Source: Perilla frutescens
Lineage: Eukaryota; Streptophyta; Magnoliopsida; Lamiales; Lamiaceae
Reading direction: 5' to 3'
DNA length: 64,000 nt
Assembly (NCBI GenBank): GCA_026008535.1
Contig: BRKX01000011.1
Coordinates: 51,196,183 to 51,260,182 of the forward strand
Shown here: positions 1-13,171 of the stretch, piece by piece
How positions within the stretch are numbered: position 1 is the stretch's first letter
Layout of the letters: every line of letters starts with the position of its first letter
Notes under the pieces: generated by a model
What the model saw: the letters and a program-made list of their open reading frames with translations, nothing else
Database searches by the model: none
Told to the model about the DNA's origin: nothing
Made by a program: the position numbers and the translations under genes

Positions 1-747
1 TCGAGGGCTCTTCAGAGCCTGCCTGAGTTTGGGGGGGCGCACTGGTTTCCTGCTGCTCCTTCTCTTTTTCGGTATCCCCTTGCTGGGACACCTCTGGTTG
101 CACGGTTGGCTCTGGAATGGGCTCTCCAAACTTTCTTTTTCCTTTCGCCTTCTCCAGTGCCCGCTTCTTGATGTCAGCGGGTGCCTTGTCCTCCTCTTCA
201 AACAGTGGTACCTTCTCCGGTTGGGCTTCAGCCTCAATGTCTTCAATCTCAGTTAAGTACTTGTACAAATCACTGTCTTTATCTCCTTCCTCTTCCACTT
301 CTTCTCTTCCTTCAACTTCCTCGCTTTCCTCCTCATCTTCCAAGTCCTCGATCTCCACCGACGACACAGGGGTCGGAGCCTTAACTGGCTTCTTAGCCTT
401 CTTCTTTTCAGCCCTTTTTTAGACTTTGGCTCAGCCTCTTCAGTAGCCTCTTCCTCCTGCATGCCCTCTGCAGTCGCCTCATCCTCTTGCTGCTCCGTTT
501 GAGTCGGAGTTACGGAGCTTTCTCCCGTCGCCTCAACCTCAGGCGCAGGCTCCTATTCTGGTGGGGTCTTCTTGGGAAGCTTATTCGAAGTCGTTGCCTC
601 AGACGCAGCTTTCCCTTTAGGTTTTACAGAGGGTTTCTTCACGACCTTGGTTGGAGAGGGCTCTTCAGAGACAGTAGGGGTCTCAAAGTCTAAGCGTGTC
701 TTTGGTCCAGCTTTTGGTGCAACTTTCTTCCCTCTTGTTTTCGCCAT
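1..747 (-). pseudogene. Athila env-position reading frame, partial
   Basis: Reading frame downstream of integrase, starting at an ATG at 745-747 and running off the window start. The first part is lysine-, serine- and proline-rich (starts MAKTRGKKVAPK) and the continuation is strongly acidic, rich in Glu. There is an in-frame stop at 553-555 and a frame change further on, so it is broken. Its position after integrase is that of the extra (often called env-like) frame of Athila elements, but no signal peptide or membrane segment is visible in this portion and I assign no function. The remainder lies outside the window. Confidence 0.55.
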
Positions 748-1199
748 TGTTGGATTTTTGAAGGTTTTCAGAGATTAGGGTTACAGTAAAATAGAGAGGG
801 AGAGTTCTGATTTCTGTAAGAGACGGTGAAAGTGATAGTGGAGATTTTGTGGGGTAAGGTTTTTATATTAAAGGAATCACTATTCATGATTTGACTTGTG
901 ACTCTCCAAATTCCTTAGGAGTCTCCTGGATCAGTATGCCCTATGCTAATGGATAAGCCTTATCCTCTGAAAAATCGGAACAAACTTTATCTCTTCAGAG
1001 TGCCTCACTTCAGAATCCCTATTTCCAAAGGATTTATTTTATCTTCATCTTTCTCTCTCATTATCTAAACCTGCAAACACCATACTTATCCAAAACAAGT
1101 GTAAAATTGCTCCCTAAACTAGTTTAATTAACTGGAAAATTTATTAAAAATAAATAAAAATGAATTAAGACAAATAAACACCTGGGCTGCCTCCCAATA

Positions 1200-4100
1200 G
1201 CGCCCCAGTTATTGTCGTGGGCACGACATCACCCCAGATCAGGCATAAGTGGGCTCCGCGAGCCAGATCACTGTGACATCTTCAACAGAGTGCCCCAGGT
1301 AAGCTTTCACACGGTGACCATTCACTTTGAAGCGCCCTCCAGTATCGGGATTTATCAGCTCAATTGCCCCATTCGGGCATTCTACATATACTTCAAATGG
1401 ACAACCCACTTGGTCCTCAGTCCTCCTCCCATAAGTTTGAACCTTGAATGGTACAAAAGTACTTTCCATCCTGGACTAAATCTCTTCATTCGAATTACTT
1501 GATCGTCGAGCCTTTTCATCTTTTCCTTGTACAGAACCGAATTATCATAGGCCTCCATTCTCATTTCTTCCAGCTCTTAAATTTGAAATTTCCTAAAGTG
1601 CCCAGCGGCGTCATGATCCATATTTAGCTTCTGAAGTGCCCATCGTGCCTTATGTTCTAACTCGACTGGCAGATGGCATCACTTCCCAAATAACATCCTG
1701 TATGGGGACATCCCAATTGGAGTCTTGAATGCAGTTCGGTATGCCCACAGGGCATCTTCCAGATGAACACTCTAATCTTTTCGGTTCGGAGCCACAACCT
1801 TCCCAAGAATGGCTTTAATTTCTCGATTTGAGACTTCAGCTTGGTCATTTCCTTAGGGGTGGTACGGTGTGGTGACCCTATGGTGAACCCCATATTTCTT
1901 CAACAATCTTTCCAGCGTTTGGTTGCAAAAATGGGTCCCTTGATCACTGATGATGGACCTGGGCACACCAAACCGACTGAAAATGTGGGATTTCAGAAAT
2001 ACGGCTACTACTCTTGCATCATTGGTAGGAGTAGCCTTTGCTTCTACCCATTTGGACACGTAATCAACTGCAAGGATAATGTATTGGTTCCCTCTCGAAT
2101 TTGGAAAGGGTCCCATAAAATCCATTCCCCAAATATCGAAAATCTCCACGGGCATGATTGGTGTCATGGGCATTTCATTTCTTTTTGTGATGTTCCCTAT
2201 CCTCTGGCATTGGTCACACCTTCTGCAGACGTTGTGGGCATCCTTGAATATTGTGGGCCAAAAGAACCCACAATCCAAAACTCTTCTCGCTGTTCGGTTT
2301 GGTCCGAAATGCCCTCCGCAAGCATAACTGTGACAATGCTTTAGAATTTCATCTATTTCCTCATCAGGAACACATCTTCTGATGATTTGATCAACACATC
2401 TCCTCCATAGATTAGGGCAATCCCATGTATAGAACCTGCTCTCATACCTTAGTTTATTTTTCTGGTACCTTGAGTACTCAATAGGCATTTCCCCAGACTC
2501 TAGGTAGTTCACTATATCCGCATACCAGGGTGCTAGTGTGCCCCTTGCTGAATACAAATGCTCATCAGGAAAATGATCGGCAATGGACATTTCGTCACCT
2601 TTTTCATTCCGCACCCGGCTCAGATGGTCAGCTACCAAGTTCTGTGCCCCACTCTTATCTTTTATCTCGACATCAAACTTCTGTAAAAGCAGGATCCACC
2701 TAATTAGTCTTGGCTTCGTCTCTTTCTTGGCCATCAAGTGCCTCAGGGCACCATGATCTGTATAGACAATGCTCTTTGCTCCCAAGAGATAAGATTGAAA
2801 TTTCTCAAATGCAAATACTACCGCCAATAGCTCCTTTTCAGTAGTAGTGTAATTACACTGTGCCCCATTCAGAGTCTTGGAGGCATAGTAAATTACATGG
2901 CTTTCCTTTCCTCTCTTCTGACCTAGTACAGCGCCAACAGCGTAGCCACTGGCGTCACACATAATCTCAAAGGGCATTCCCCAATCTGGTGGTTGAATGA
3001 CTGGTGCCGTGACTAGTTGCTTCTTCAGAAAATTGAACGCCTTCTTACACTCTTCATCAAATTCAAAGGGAACATCTTGCTGTAATAAGTGAGTAATAGG
3101 CTGGACAATTTTTGCAAAATCCTTTATGAACCTCCTGTAGAATCCAGTGTGCCCCAAGAATCTTCTCACTTGTTTCACCGAGGTGGGATATCGCAATTTT
3201 TCTATTATATCCACTTTGGCTTTATCGACCTCAATGCCCCTTTCAGAAATCACATGTCTCAGTACAATGCCCTCTCTGACTATGAAATGACATTTTTCAT
3301 AGTTCAACACTAGGCATTTGTCCACACAACGCTGCAACACTTTCTCCAAATTATCTAAGCATCGATCAAAATAGCTCTCGTACACTGTGAAGTCATCCAT
3401 GAATACTTCAATGCAGTTCTCGAGCAAATCAGAGAATATGCTCATCATACATCGCTGAAATGTGCCAGGAGCATTGCAGAGGCCAAAGAGCATTCTGCGA
3501 TAGGCAAATGTACCGAATGGGCATGTGAATGTTGTTTTCTCCTGGTCTTCTTGACTTACTGCAATCTGCATGTATCATGAGTATCCATCCAAGAAACAAA
3601 AGAACTTGTTTCCTGCAAGTCTTTCCAACATCTGGTCAATGAACGGAAGTGGGAAATGATCCTTCCGCGTGACCGTGTTCAGCTTCCTGTAGTCGATGCA
3701 AACTCTCCAGCCGGTTTGCAGTCATGTGGGCACAAGCTCTCCTTTCTCATTTTTCACAACTTGAATGCCCGACTTCTTGGGTACAACATGGATTGGACTG
3801 ACCCACTTGCTGTCTGAAATTGGGTATATAATGCCCTGGTCCAGAAGCTTAATTATCTCTTTTAGCACCACATCCTTCATCACTGGATTGAGCTTTCTTT
3901 GTGGATCACGGACGGGTTTTGCATCATCTTCCAACAATATTTTGTGCATGCAAACCGCTGGGCTAATGCCCTTTATATCTGCCAATGTCCATCCGAGTGC
4001 CTCTTGTATAATCTCAACAATCTCAAAAGGCGGTCCTCATCAGCTTGATTCAACCCCGCACTTATGATTACAAGGAGAGTCTCATCATTCCCTAAATATG

Positions 4101-6658
4101 CATATTTCAGATGTCTTGGTAATGACTTCAACTCCAGCATGGGCGCTTTGATAATAGAAGGCATCAGCTTATCATCATTTCTCCGAATGGGCACACCATA
4201 GTCCACACATCCGTGTGGCATTTCATCTAATGAATACAGCATCATAATTCCATCCCTGATGTCATCATCCTCATCCAGGGCATCCTGGTCAATCAGTCCA
4301 TCCCACCAATGCCCATTCCAGCGGTTCTCTGTTGCTCACCATGGATAAAGTAGAACGGCTCGGGGAATGAAATATGTTCACAAAATTATAATTTTCTGTA
4401 TCCGGGGGGTGCTTCATGGCTTCAAAAATGTTGAACGTCACCTTCTCCCCATCAAACTCACACGTCAGTGTGCCCTTGTCCACATCAATTTTAGTTCGAG
4501 CTGTCTTCATGAAAGGCCTTCCCAGCAACAAAACTGAAGATTTTGAAGTCGCTGTGCCCATGTCAAGCACATAAAAATTTGCTGGGAAGATAAGCTCGTC
4601 CACCTTGACCAATACATCTTCAATGAGGCCTTCTGGATAAACATTAGATCGGTCAGCTAACTGAATGACCACACAGGTCTCCTTCAAAGGTCCAATCTTT
4701 AATTTTTTGAACACCGACAAGGGCATTACGTTAATTGATGCCCCCAAATCCAGCATGGCCTTTTCAACTTTTCTGTCTCCAATAATGCAAGGGATCATGA
4801 ACATCCCTGGATCATCACACTTCTTGGGCAACTTCCTTTGTATCACAGCCGATACATTCTCCCCAACCAGGAACCTTGCATCATCATTGAATCGCACCTT
4901 TCTGGTACAAAGCTCCTTTAGAAACCGGGCATATCGTGGTACTTGCTTGATTGCCTCGATCAGTGGGATGTTGATCTCCACCTTGCTGAATACTTTCAGC
5001 ATCTCTCTGGTTTCCTCTTCTCTTCTATTCTGTGCCAATCTCCCTGGGAAGAGAGGTTTCCGTCTTTTTGGAGTGGGCATCTTGGCAGATTGCTTCACTT
5101 TTGGGATGGGCACAGTATCGGTCTGCTCGGCTTCTTGTGCCTTGTCTTCTGTGGGAATTTTTTCCATTTCTTCCTCCAAGGGCATATCGTCCTTCTCTTT
5201 TCTCGGCCTGACCATCTCCGGAAGCTCTTTTCCACTCCTCAATGCTACTGCATTCACTTGTTCTCTCGGATTCTCGACCTGGGAAGGCAGCTTCCCATTT
5301 TTCTCCTCCATCTTGTGCATGGCTTGAGCTAACTGATTGATTTGTTTGCTCATGTGCGAGAGACCAGCTCGAGTCTCTTGCTTAAACTTTTCATTCTCCT
5401 CAGCCATAGCAAACACAAGATCTTCCAGCCTTTGCTTCCTTTTATCCTCTGATGGTGGCAATGGGCGTCCAGGATGCCCATCCTCCGGCCTTCTCCATCT
5501 AAAATTTTCATGGTCTCTCCAGCAAGGATTATAAGTCTGGGAATGGGGATCATATCTTCTAGAATGCCCATTCTGGCCTCCTATAACATTCACTTCTTCC
5601 ATTTCATCTTGTAGAGTAGGGCATTCATCCGTGAAGTGAGATATGCTTTTGCATACCCCACACGGTCTAGGTTTCCTCGTCATGCTTGCACCGGACAAGA
5701 TTTTTTCGATCTTGTCGCACAATCTATCAATTCTGCTGTCCTAGTCCGGTGCCCTTTCTGTTTCACTTACAATCCGAATGCCCTCTCTACTGAAGTCTCG
5801 GTTGTCTTCAGCCATTTCTGTAATAATTCTGAATGCTTCAACAGGTTGTTTGTTCAAAATGGATCCTCCACATGAGGCATTCACGATCGTCCTCTCATGT
5901 GGTCTCAATCCTCCGACAAAATACTGGATCAAATCGTGTTCAGTAATCTGGTGCTGTGGGCATTTCGCCAGCATCGCCTGGAATCTTCCCTAATAATCAT
6001 AGAAACTTTCATTAGTTCCCATTTTCAGGCTCCCTATCCTTCTTCTCATTTCTTGCACTCTGGATGCTGGGAAATACTTCTCCAAAAACTTCTGTTGAAG
6101 TTGTCTCCATGTGGTCACAGCGCCAGTGGGTAATGTGTACAGCCAGTCCCGTGCCCCATCTTGAAGAGTGAAAGGGAACGAGACCAACCGCACATACTCT
6201 TCTCGTCCATGGTCGGATGGTTGAGTTTGGCAAACCATCTCAAAATCTTGCAAATGCCTTAGTGGATCCTCTCCAGGAATTCCGTGGAATTTCGGCAAGA
6301 TCTGGATAAAGTTTGCGTGAATATCCCAGTTCTGAGTCACAGCTGGGAGTGTAATGCCCATTGGGCGCAGATTCATGTTGGTCGGGAAGACCAACTACCT
6401 TAAAGTCCTGTTATCATCCGTATTGCCATTCGCGGCATTTCCATTTGCGGCCATGTTGATGTTGTGGCCGTTCTCGAACTGTTCTTCCTCCTCATGCCCT
6501 TCGTCTCCTTGATCTTCTTGATCCTCCGGTGGTGGTGTGGGCTCACGAGGTCTATTTGCGGCTTGGCATGCCCTCTTCACTGCTGTCCTGTTTTTCCTCG
6601 AAGTCTTCTCTATCTCCGGATCGTACAATAGAGTCTCCTCTGAAGAGCCCCTGGGCAT
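1200..6658 (-). pseudogene. Athila-type gag-pol polyprotein, decayed
   Basis: Domains in order: gag from the ATG at 6658 with a capsid-like region (about 6390-5990); zinc knuckle near 5620-5660; aspartic protease DLGA motif near 4750; reverse transcriptase from about 3985 with the catalytic FMDD motif near 3390; RNase H near 2960 (start motif IMCDASGYAVGA); integrase zinc finger near 2200-2330, catalytic Asp regions near 2120 and 1940 and the Glu region near 1830; integrase C-terminal domain down to about 1239. Stops interrupt the frame at 6395-6397, 5990-5992, 5741-5743 (all TAG) and 3722-3724 (TGA), with more near 3575 and in the integrase C-terminal half. A frameshift lies near 4250-4290 and another near 3985-4245. 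The element cannot make its proteins. Confidence 0.92.
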
Positions 6659-6707
6659 CAACTTCCAGGCTCACCAATTGTGGAAGATAAAATCACTAGA
6701 AACAAGC

Positions 6708-6725
6708 TCCCCAGCAATGGCGCCA
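6708..6725 (-). other. Primer-binding site of the Athila element
   Basis: On the minus strand the bases read TGGCGCCATTGCTGGGGA, four bases inside the LTR end. This matches the complement of a plant tRNA-Asp 3' end apart from two transitions. The tRNA assignment rests on recalled tRNA sequence. Confidence 0.8.
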
Positions 6726-6729
6726 ATTT

Positions 6730-8329
6730 TGATGTCGGTCGTTTCGCGCTCAAAAATATATTTATAAACTCCTGTGCCCACAGCGAGCGTAGCTAGCTAA
6801 TGAGTACGGGTCGATCCCACAGAGAGCTGTTGTGATTCTATCTTCAAGCAACCAATCACAAAGGGGGTTTTGGTATTGTCACTACACTGAATTTAAATCT
6901 GCGAAAGAAACTAAAGAAAAGATCAAATAACAAAAGGTTCTGGCATTTGAATTAGAATTTGATTTAAACATAAAACAACTCAATCATGGGCACACCGATT
7001 TTCATACATGATAGGTCATCTAGTTATGGTGACCGGATTCCTCTCTGCGTCTCCTCATCCATCCTTTCATTTTAGGTTTCATCTTCGATTAAAACCCTAA
7101 CCAGTTACCCACCTCCCGATTCCTCTAAGAGATGTAAGCAAACAGGCAGCAGTGTGCCCTAGACGGACCCAGATCTGTTGTGTTCAACTGATTCCTCTTG
7201 TGCCCACAACACCCCATTAATTCCCTTATTACTATATGAACCGACACACAGTCATGATTCGCTAATTCAATTAATAGTGGTGTGCCCTCTTTACCTAACG
7301 AGTGATCAGCCACATTGGGCACTTCAGACACACACTCACGCGGAACAAGGCTCAAGAATTAACGAAAACTTATCATGCATTACTATGCCCATTTTGGCCT
7401 CACGAGTCTAGATTTATGCTCAAACCAATTTCATCGTTCAAATGTCAGAATTAAAGATCTAGCCGAGAAGGCTATGCATAATTAAAATTATAGAAATTAA
7501 AGACATAAATTAAACAAAAACTTACTGAATTAATTAAGTAGAAATTCGACTCCAACGTTGAAAAACAGGAACATAACCTAAGTCCCGAAGGTTTAAGACC
7601 TTTCGGATTGTTTTGGCTGCCTAAGCATCGTATTGAAAATAAAATGCAGAAATGTAAAATGTAGAAGTGTTTCAGACTGTCTAAAGCTTGTTTTTCCAGA
7701 GATTAAACTTGTTTAAATAACTACATTTTCAAGTAGAGTTTCCCCCACAAGCGGGGTCTTCTGCTGAAATTCCGGAACGGCGTGCCCTCTCTGACCTTGA
7801 CTGGATAAGCTTCAGCTTTATCAAATTCCTATTTTTTAGGGATTGCTCTTATCTCTTTTGATTGAGCTTATCTCTTCGTCTGAGCTTATCTCTTTGCCTG
7901 AGCTCATCTCTTTGCTGCAGCGCCTTCTAGGAGTCCAGCTTAGCTCTAACTCTCATTCGGATATGTAGCTATCTTCCACCAGCTCTCCTTCAACTGATTT
8001 TTGAGTTTCACGGGAATGCCCATTCTGATCTGTGGTCGAGTCTGTGTGAGTACTGTGGGCACGGCATCATCTGTCAGTTCTATCCGTATCTGAAATGCCC
8101 ACTTCGCTGACCGAATGTGGGATGGATATTGGAGAAGTCCCCTGTGCCTCTGATGAACATATGTGCGAGATAAACGTGAATATTTGGGCATAAAATGCCC
8201 CTTCCGCCAGACTCGACTCGTGGAATGTCCTTTGACCGCAACCTGGTTCTTTTCGACTTAAAACACACTAAAAAGGACATTTATACAGGATAAAATGCCC
8301 ATAAAAACACAAAATAAATGGACTTATCA
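6730..8329 (-). repeat. 5' LTR of the Athila element
   Basis: About 1.6 kb, with TGAT at one end and ATCA at the other. On the minus strand it starts TGATAAGTCCATTTATTTTG at 8329 and ends just before the primer-binding site. A solo copy of the same LTR lies in opposite orientation at 25469-27016, which confirms the limits. No coding sequence inside. It is rich in the pentamer TGCCC/GGGCA. Confidence 0.88.
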
Positions 8330-8440
8330 AGACCATTAAAAAAATTAAAAAGAAAAGGAAAAAGGAGGGGGACCACTTTGTTGGTCAAATAATATCCGTC
8401 TAACGCAAGGGGATCCATTAGACCGTCTAACAGGAGTGTG
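8330..8440 (+). repeat. Fragment of hairpin-tailed repeat family
   Basis: A purine-rich stretch followed by CCGTCTAACGCAAGGGGATC and its near inverted repeat. The same arrangement ends the arrays at about 15780-15930 and 35600-35780, so this is a third, truncated copy. The Athila element inserted directly beside or into it. Confidence 0.6.
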
Positions 8441-10994
8441 CCCCAATAATAAATCAATTTCTTTAAAACATATTACTGTATTATCTTTTAAAAAATATAT
8501 TTTACTTCTAAAAATATTCATTATTTCACCTCGGGCCCCGTATTGTCTCAAAGCGGCCATAACAAGTTATCATGTATACAACAATTCATTTTAGAACACT
8601 ACTAATTTTTCTAATACTATTTTAACTAGGACAAAATTTAGCTTAATTACACTATTATATTAGAGCATAATACTACTTTTATAATAGCACATACAAATGT
8701 TATAATTAAAAATGTAGACTTTAGCTGCTAAATTTGGGCAAATATAAGAATTTATTTTTTAAATACCATTTCTTGCACTTCTCAACCAAATATTTATTTT
8801 ATTATATTACAATTATTCGACTTCTCATTAGATATCCACAAGTACACGAACTATCTGTATTACAATGTTGAGCAAGATCGTATTCCATAGCGACTAAAAA
8901 CTTAGTCATAATATGAGTACTGCAACGTCAATCTTCTAAGTATTAGATATGTAGCGTATTTAAGGTTTTATTTTATATCTACTAAAGATAAATAATTAAA
9001 TAATGGCAAATAAAGATAAATGGAGAAAATTAGAAATTGATATAATAGAGGAAGAAATAATCTAAATAATCAATTTCATGGATTCATCAAAACAATTTCA
9101 ATTCAATTAAATGATTTATTCACGATTATATTTTATTTGGACAGACACCAGATTAGTTAAAAGAGAAAAAAAATAACAATAAATATAATACATTTTAGTG
9201 AATATGAGTCTTAGATATTAAAAAATAAATATATTTTTAAGATTTATTATTTTCAATAATTAATATTAAAAAGAACACATAAAGTATTTATAAAACTATA
9301 TATATATATATATAACTGTAAATGTATAGAGGTTAATATTTCAACTACATGAACTAATGAAAATGTATCATTACAAATAACTTTAAGATAGTATGGTATA
9401 TATACATGTATGTAAATCAAGAATATATATTCTTTTATTATCTCTTACACGATAATGCCAATAGTGACAATCCATATATACTAATCAATGAATTAATGAT
9501 GAGAACATTAATATATCTAAATATTAGTATATTTATTGATATCAATTTAATTTAGATCATAAGCATATAAGTTTTATGATTTATGATACATGAATCATTT
9601 CCAATTGATTAATAATATGAATATATAAATATATATAGCCTTATAAAATATAAAATAAAAAAAAGAATATATCTTTAATATCTCTAAACTTTATTATTTT
9701 CATAAATGACAAAAGCTTGTATAAAACCATCTTACGGGTCAAAATCCGTAAGACGGGCCAATGTTCGGATCCAATTGTATCATCAATTTAAAAAATAAAA
9801 TAGTTTTAACCAATTTAAAATATATATATATAATTAATGTATATTACAAAATCAAAGAGAGAAATTTTCATGTATGAGCGAGAAATGTTCATGTTTGAGG
9901 GATAAAAAGAGGAGTCACAATTTAGTTTTTCAAATTTGAAAAGATGGAGACATGTTTGCTAGAATAGGTTAATAATTGTCACGTATACTTTGAATTTGTA
10001 ATAAAAATTTGATTTAAATTCTTAAATATTAATGTTTTGTTGCTTAATTTTAGATCTGGATACTATTGAATTACAAATATGATCAATAGATTCGAAATTA
10101 CGTTCAACTAATTTTTTTCCTAAGCTATTGATCATGTATGTTCAAAAATATATTTTCAAACAGGTCTTATACTTTTGAAAATAAATTTTTGAATATAGCT
10201 CTATATGAAAAATATGTGCATGGAGTGTTTAGAAACACACATAACTATAAGTATAAATATTATAATTTTAATCTATTTTCTACAATTTTTACTAGGATAT
10301 TACTATGAGAAATTAAAACCAACATAACCATAAAAGAGATGACCCTTTTTGAAACCATAATGAATTTTGTTTGATACTAAAATAATGCATGAAAAGTTGT
10401 TTACTATTATAGGTTCGCCCAAAAATCATCAGTATAAAAACATTGACAAGATGCTCTATTTTAATATAAAAATATATTAATTTAAGAAAAAGTTCAAAGG
10501 GATATTGATCGTGTGTGTATATATATATATATATAGTTTTAGATGAATAATTCATTTTAATGTTATTAATACATATATTCTTACTCTAATTATATATTAA
10601 TATTTTTTAATTATAACATAGTTTATAACTTTAAATTTTACACTTTCAAAAGAACTTTTAATTTTTCACATTTTAGTAAAAAATTATACAATTTACGTGC
10701 AACGCACATAATCTCCGCTACTAATAATAAAAATGTCTATTTTCGAGTTATAAATAAAATCAGGAACGGTTCGGTAATAGTTATATACAGTATTTAGAGG
10801 GTACATGTTTCAAAATTTTCAGAGAATTAAGATTGTTGGAATAAAATATAAAACACAATTGTGAATAGAAGAATCGGACTGTAGTTAAATACGCATGATA
10901 TCAAAATGACATAATCACTATATGCATAAAATTGGCAACTACAATATAACACGTACGTGATAAACCACTATTTGACAACCATGGTCCAACACAT
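8441..10994. other. AT-rich intergenic repeat debris
   Basis: No gene seen. It holds (TA)n runs near 9297-9314 and 10516-10535 and a short CTTACGG...CCGTAAG inverted motif near 9730-9760. Near 10690-10735 there is a GTGCAACGCAC palindrome followed by CTACTAATAATAAAA, a pattern seen at some Helitron ends, but no complete element can be delimited. The downstream part borders the 3' end of the first P450 gene. Confidence 0.6.
8840..9180 (+). repeat. Degenerate LTR fragment related to 41400-41720
   Basis: The stretch around GAGCAAGATCGTATTCCATA (near 8870) and the following bases follow, in the same order, the left part of the solo LTR at 41360-46229 (there GAGCAAGGTTGTATTCCACA). This includes the later AATGATTTATTCAC-like segment. 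It is probably a relic of the same LTR family. Confidence 0.5.
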
Positions 10995-13171
10995 TTAGTT
11001 TTGGTACATGATAGGGGCTAGGCGAGGCTTAATTAGAACTCGTAGCGGAGTCGCCTTAGGTAGTGTAATGCCAAGTCCTTCAGTCATGTCGACAGGCTCG
11101 TCTAACGGGGTTCTAAACTTGAAACCCTGAATCAGACGAGCCATCGTCAAATGTGTTACTTGCATTGCAAATGTGATTCCGGGGCACGATCTTCTACCCG
11201 AACCAAATGGAATAAACTCATGATGATGCCCGGTGAAATCCACCTCGGCATGTTCTGTCAAAAACCTTTCAGGCACGAACTCATCTGGCTCTTGCCAAAG
11301 CCTAGGGTCGCGATGCAACTTCCAAACATTGACCAATATTCGTGTCCCTTTTGGGACGTGGTAGCCGCTCACACGACAGTCTTCCATGGCTTCGTGTGGC
11401 ACCCCCAACGGGCCCGGTGGGAATAGACGAAGTGTCTCTTTAACTATGGCATGAAGATAGACTAAGTTCTTGATGTCGGCTTCTTGTACCCATCGATCTT
11501 TACCGACTTTTTCGTCTATTTCTATCTGAGCTTGTCGCATGACTCGCGTGTTATTTAGTAGTACGGACAAGAGCCATGTCAAGTGAGTTGATGTGGTGTC
11601 TGAGCCAGCTAAGATGAGGTTCTAACAAAAAAAAATAGTTGGTTGAAGAATAAATATGATCCACATGTTAAAGATACATATGAGAACAAACTCTTAGACA
11701 ATAAAATATTTCATTTCTCTCTCAGAAAACATGATGAATTTTGTAACAAGAAATGAAAGTTTTTTGTTTTAACTATAGAACAACAGGGGAATTCTTGTTG
11801 CTTAATTTTTTGCAATATCCCCGAAACTACACCGGAAATGCATGACATTTCAATCACGATTTCACCTATTTCAAAAATTAATCAACTCCAAAAATTTTGT
11901 TGAAGATGACGTTTCTCAGTCAAATTAATATGATTCTTACATGTTATGACTTCTATTACTACATGTTTCCTAGTTTATTTATTTAGGCTACACATATAGC
12001 TGCACTATAAATGCACTGTCTAGAATTATTTCTCAGGCAATCAATTCAAGAATATAAATCCCAATCATTCTTTTTTGATACGACCACCCACAAATTGTGT
12101 TTTATTTTACCCATGGAAAGAAAGTATGTGACAGAGAACAGGACAATACAATCCAACTTAAAAGTATAAACTATTATAGACATCTATAATTATGCTAAAA
12201 TGTTAATGAATTCAAAAACAAGAAAAAAAATAGTAAAGAGGTACCAATATTGTAGCCTTAATGATGGTCTTGGGCGTATGTCCGAAACGCAGGAATTTAT
12301 CATCAATGGCTGAAAGCATGACATCGATGAAATCTTGCTCAGTTCCTAACCCATCAATCCTTCGCCTTTCTACATGTTCATCAATCCACCCTTCAGAAAT
12401 AATGCTCAATTCATCTGCAATTCTCTTCATTGATTTAATATGCCCTTGAAAATCCAGCCATTTCAGCGGCGGAAATGGGATTGAATCCGACACAACAAAC
12501 TGCCCAGATATGTACATAAACTGTTTGATAATATTCCTGAACGATCTAGCATCTGCAGTTTCTGCATCGTTCTCATCTTTTTCTGCGTATCTCTTCCCAG
12601 CAATCATCATCATGATGGTGTTCAGAGTGAGCTGCTCAAACCAATCACTGATCACCACTTCTTCTCTCTCCCCGACTAGCTCGTACAACTCCCTGAAGCT
12701 CGTCGCGATTTCAACTTCACGCACGAGCTTCAGGGTGTCGAGCCTACGGGCCGAGAGCACCTCCATGAGCACTAGTTTGCGTATCTCACGCCAGAACGGG
12801 CCGTGAGTGAAGCCGAAGCCCGCGTAATTGTAGCCGAGGTAGATGCCTGCAGTGGAACTTGGCCTTCTTGCCAAGACTTTGTCGTTGGTTGTGAAGCAGT
12901 CTTTCACTGCTTCACAACTGCTGACCACTATGGTACGGTGCACACCGAGCCGGAGGGTGAAAACCGGGCCGAATTTGTCGGCTAAACCGCCTAAAATTCT
13001 TGAAACTGGGATTTTATCCCCCAGTAAATGAAGGTGGCCTATAACAGGCCAAGCACCTGATGGCTCTGGTGCAGAATTGTTGTTTTGGCTGCTTCTTCTT
13101 CTCCAGTGGCTGTATAGTAGAATCAGAGCTAGAAGCCCGGAGAGAGCTAATTGATGAGAGAGAAAGTCCAT
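10995..13171 (-). CDS. Cytochrome P450, CYP82 family (gene 1)
   Basis: Two exons, 13171-12245 and 11621-10995, give 517 residues, the usual CYP82 length. The intron (12244-11622) has GT/AG ends and lies in phase 0 just before the I-helix, the usual place for the family. Visible: an N-terminal membrane anchor; a proline hinge (PSGAWPVIGHL); oxygen-binding AGSDTT at 314-319; ExxR at 371-374; PERF at 426-429; heme loop FGSGRRSCPG at 448-457 with the heme-ligand Cys455. Family knowledge: an ER-anchored monooxygenase using NADPH-P450 reductase; CYP82 members hydroxylate or otherwise oxidise flavones, alkaloids, terpenoids or coumarins. The substrate is not inferable here. The start at 13171 is chosen because an upstream in-frame ATG-like codon lies outside the GA-rich leader. 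It pairs with the related gene at 16173-18047. All key motifs are intact. Confidence 0.93.

Larger units (their letters stand above)
1..8329 (-). mobile_element. Ty3/gypsy retrotransposon, Athila type, truncated by window edge
   Basis: A long LTR retrotransposon read right to left: LTR (6730-8329), primer-binding site, gag, protease, reverse transcriptase, RNase H, integrase, then an extra downstream reading frame that runs off position 1. The tRNA-Asp-like primer site, the gag zinc knuckle of form CGVC-x5-H-x4-C and the extra reading frame after integrase point to the Athila lineage. The second LTR lies outside the window, so its age cannot be estimated from LTR divergence. Stops and frameshifts show it is dead. 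Positions 748-1199, between integrase and the extra frame, hold no recognisable coding sequence. The five bases outside the LTR are AGACC (8330-8334); the matching duplication cannot be checked here. Confidence 0.93.

Noticed and set aside
1..778. Plus-strand Ser- and Leu-rich frames in the first 800 bases
   Set aside because: They are antisense shadows of the minus-strand acidic and lysine-rich frame of the Athila element.
10690..10735. Helitron-like ends (palindrome then CTACTAATAATAAAA)
   Set aside because: No CTRR end next to the palindrome and no matching partner end was found, so no element could be delimited.
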